From the NCBI GenBank assembly GCA_017436675.1, contig JAFSCS010000012.1:1-44260 (forward strand): DNA of 44,260 nt. The letters are read 5' to 3'. Position 1 is the first letter of the stretch, and each line of letters starts with the position of its first letter. A program made the position numbers and the translations under genes. The DNA is from Clostridia bacterium (lineage in GTDB: Bacteria > Bacillota > Clostridia > Oscillospirales > CAG-382). The notes under the pieces are model-generated. The model made no database searches. It saw nothing but the letters and a program-made list of their open reading frames with translations, and was not told the origin of the DNA. Of the stretch, positions 43,002 to 44,260 are shown piece after piece.

Positions 43002-44009
43002 TCAGATGTTTTGGTTTCTCAGCTTTTCGATTTCACGTTTTGCCCAATCCACACACTCCCCATCTGTTATTCCGTAATCATCGGAAAGCACTTTGATGAT
43101 AGTCTGCCATACCTGAATAGCTTTTTCGTTCATTTTGTTTTCTGTGTACAAAAATGCTTGTGAATATAAAGCATCCATTTCCTTTGGGGTGGGTGCAATT
43201 TCATAAGATTGCTCATAAAGCGAAATCGCTGTTTCGGGTTCTCCTATATTCTTAAATCGCTCGGCAATTTTGAAAAGCAAGTTATGATCTTTTTTGTTTT
43301 TCTTTACAGCTGAATCCCAAATCGCCTTTGCTTTCTCCCTATTTCCTAAGGCAAGCTCAACATCTCCGAAATAAACCTCATAGCGCGAATGATTCTTTGG
43401 CTTGTTCAATAATGTGATCGCCTCATCTATATTGCCAAACTTGATATATATCGAGACCAAGGATTCAAAGATGATATCACATTGAGGATTTTTTGTGTTA
43501 AGCTCTTTGAGAAATCTAATCAGTTTTTCTTGTTCTCCTCGTTTTTCTCTTATGCGAATCAGATTTCCCAAAAGTGCTTCGTTAGAAGGATCGATCGACA
43601 AACCTTCTTCGCACAAACGTGCACCGTTGATCAGATCTCTGTTAATTCGATGATTATACAATTCAACTAACAATGTTCTTGCATAATTATTTTGTTTTTC
43701 TTCACTTAATACACCATTCAAGTAACGTTCTGCCCACACAAAATTGTCAGTGCTGATCGAATACTCATCGCGGATCATATTGCTTATTTTTTCCAAATAG
43801 TCATCCTGATTCATAGAAAACAAAGCATCTATGCTCACTCCGAAATACAACGCAAGCCTTGGCAATATTGCTATATCGGGGGTGGTGGCATTCGTTTCCC
43901 ATTTAGATACCGCTTGAAAGGATACACCGATTTTGTTCGCAAGTTCTTCTTGCGTAACACCTCGTTCGGTGCGAAGTTTTTTTATAACTGTTCCGATTTT
44001 AAGTTCCAT
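43002..44009 (-). CDS. XRE regulator with TPR C-terminus, unit E
   Basis: 335 residues, ATG after TTGGAG. Residues 5-65 are an XRE helix-turn-helix (RTERGVTQEELANKIGVSFQAVSKWE). The rest shows clear TPR units (ALLGNLIRIREKRGEQEKLIRFLKELNTKNP, YFGDVELALGNREKAKAIWDSA, LLFKIAERFKNIGEPETAISLYEQSYEIAP). Of the four XRE proteins this one has the most regular TPRs and the length nearest to RRNPP-type peptide sensors. A perfect 12-bp palindrome at the predicted transcription start suggests autoregulation. It precedes the AraC gene of unit E. Confidence 0.92.
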   Translation of the reverse strand: MELKIGTVIKKLRTERGVTQEELANKIGVSFQAVSKWETNATTPDIAILPRLALYFGVSIDALFSMNQDDYLEKISNMIRDEYSISTDNFVWAERYLNGVLSEEKQNNYARTLLVELYNHRINRDLINGARLCEEGLSIDPSNEALLGNLIRIREKRGEQEKLIRFLKELNTKNPQCDIIFESLVSIYIKFGNIDEAITLLNKPKNHSRYEVYFGDVELALGNREKAKAIWDSAVKKNKKDHNLLFKIAERFKNIGEPETAISLYEQSYEIAPTPKEMDALYSQAFLYTENKMNEKAIQVWQTIIKVLSDDYGITDGECVDWAKREIEKLRNQNI

Positions 44010-44033
44010 AATGTTATCTCCAATAAGTATTAT

Positions 44034-44078
44034 TATCAGCTGATAGTTTTATTATAATCATTAAATATGATTTGTAAA
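44034..44078 (-). promoter_or_regulatory. Promoter with palindromic operator of the unit E XRE gene
   Basis: Minus strand TTTACA (44078-44073), 16-bp spacer, TATAAT (44056-44051). The perfect palindrome TATCAGCTGATA (44034-44045) lies 6 bp after the -10 box, over the expected start of transcription. Confidence 0.7.
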
Positions 44079-44164
44079 TAATCGCGTATTTGAAGTTGTT
44101 CCCTTGGCAAGAGAATTTATAATGTTTTTTCTAACGAATCGATCAAAATAGTTATATATGCTAA

Positions 44165-44260
44165 AAGCCCCGCGGGTGCGGGGCGAGGGTGAGACAAGAG
44201 TGGCGGTGGGCGAGACGAGGTGGTGGAGGGTTCGTGATATGGGGACGAGTGGTTTACATA
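44165..44260. repeat. Start of another mosaic block, cut by the window edge
   Basis: Hairpin GCCCCGC-GGGT-GCGGGGC (44167-44184), GAGACAAGAG module (44191-44227) and the beginning of the TTTACATAATG box (44232-44260), in the same order and nearly the same sequence as at 36942 and 38280. The array therefore continues to the right of the window. Confidence 0.9.

Noticed and set aside
35660..44260. Integron cassette array
   Set aside because: No integrase gene was seen, and the hairpins lack the GTTRRRY core and the imperfect long arms of attC sites. The array likeness is kept as a finding without the integron label.

Overview
The window looks like chromosomal DNA of an uncultured, anaerobic, gut-type Clostridia (Bacillota). 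The evidence is AGGAGG-like ribosome sites, good TTGACA-17-TATAAT promoters, moderate GC, pyruvate formate-lyase, and very large Gram-positive surface proteins with a PPxTG sorting signal. This is inference from gene content; there is no rRNA or marker gene to prove it.

Region 1 (1-17.6 kb, minus strand) is a surface-adhesin locus. It holds two giant CnaB-repeat proteins (one cut by the left edge, one of 2357 residues with two vWA domains). It also holds a 2283-residue protein that combines a thioester domain, a vWA domain and 11 pilin-like isopeptide repeats, plus two small paralogous proteins of unknown family. Four transcription units here share one promoter layout: a TATACT/TATAAT -10 box, 10 bp, then 11-bp-spaced GTTAYATTTT repeats in place of a -35 box. 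The three adhesin genes add a second repeat pair at the same distance. This suggests one unseen activator controls the adhesins and the small proteins together.

Region 2 (17.7-31.5 kb) is ordinary accessory and core content. It contains a heterodimeric ABC exporter (+), a cytoplasmic GH110-like alpha-galactosidase, a pflB-pflA-mscS-like operon, a MoxR-DUF58-DUF4129-like operon, and a PadR regulator with a HAAS/DUF4097 protein. Promoters and terminators are clear in most of it.

Region 3 (31.5-44.3 kb) is unusual. Regulators (four XRE proteins with long helical C-termini and two AraC proteins) stand alone, with no obvious target genes. They sit in units bracketed by copies of one short GC hairpin (GCCCCGC-GGGT-GCGGGGC or close variants). 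Between them lie mosaic, strongly G-rich, C-poor non-coding blocks built from shuffled modules: a CTCTACCG/CGGTAGAG palindrome, a GCCGAGCC hairpin with a conserved loop, a 19-bp tandem repeat, and a TTTACATAATG box. A two-gene plus-strand operon (an XRE-methyltransferase fusion and a TIM-barrel isomerase-like protein) sits in the same island with its own different terminator. The hairpin-bounded regulator array and its mosaic spacers are the best candidate for something undescribed, together with the shared adhesin promoter and its small companion proteins.

No tRNA, rRNA, CRISPR array, transposase, integrase or sortase gene was seen in the window.
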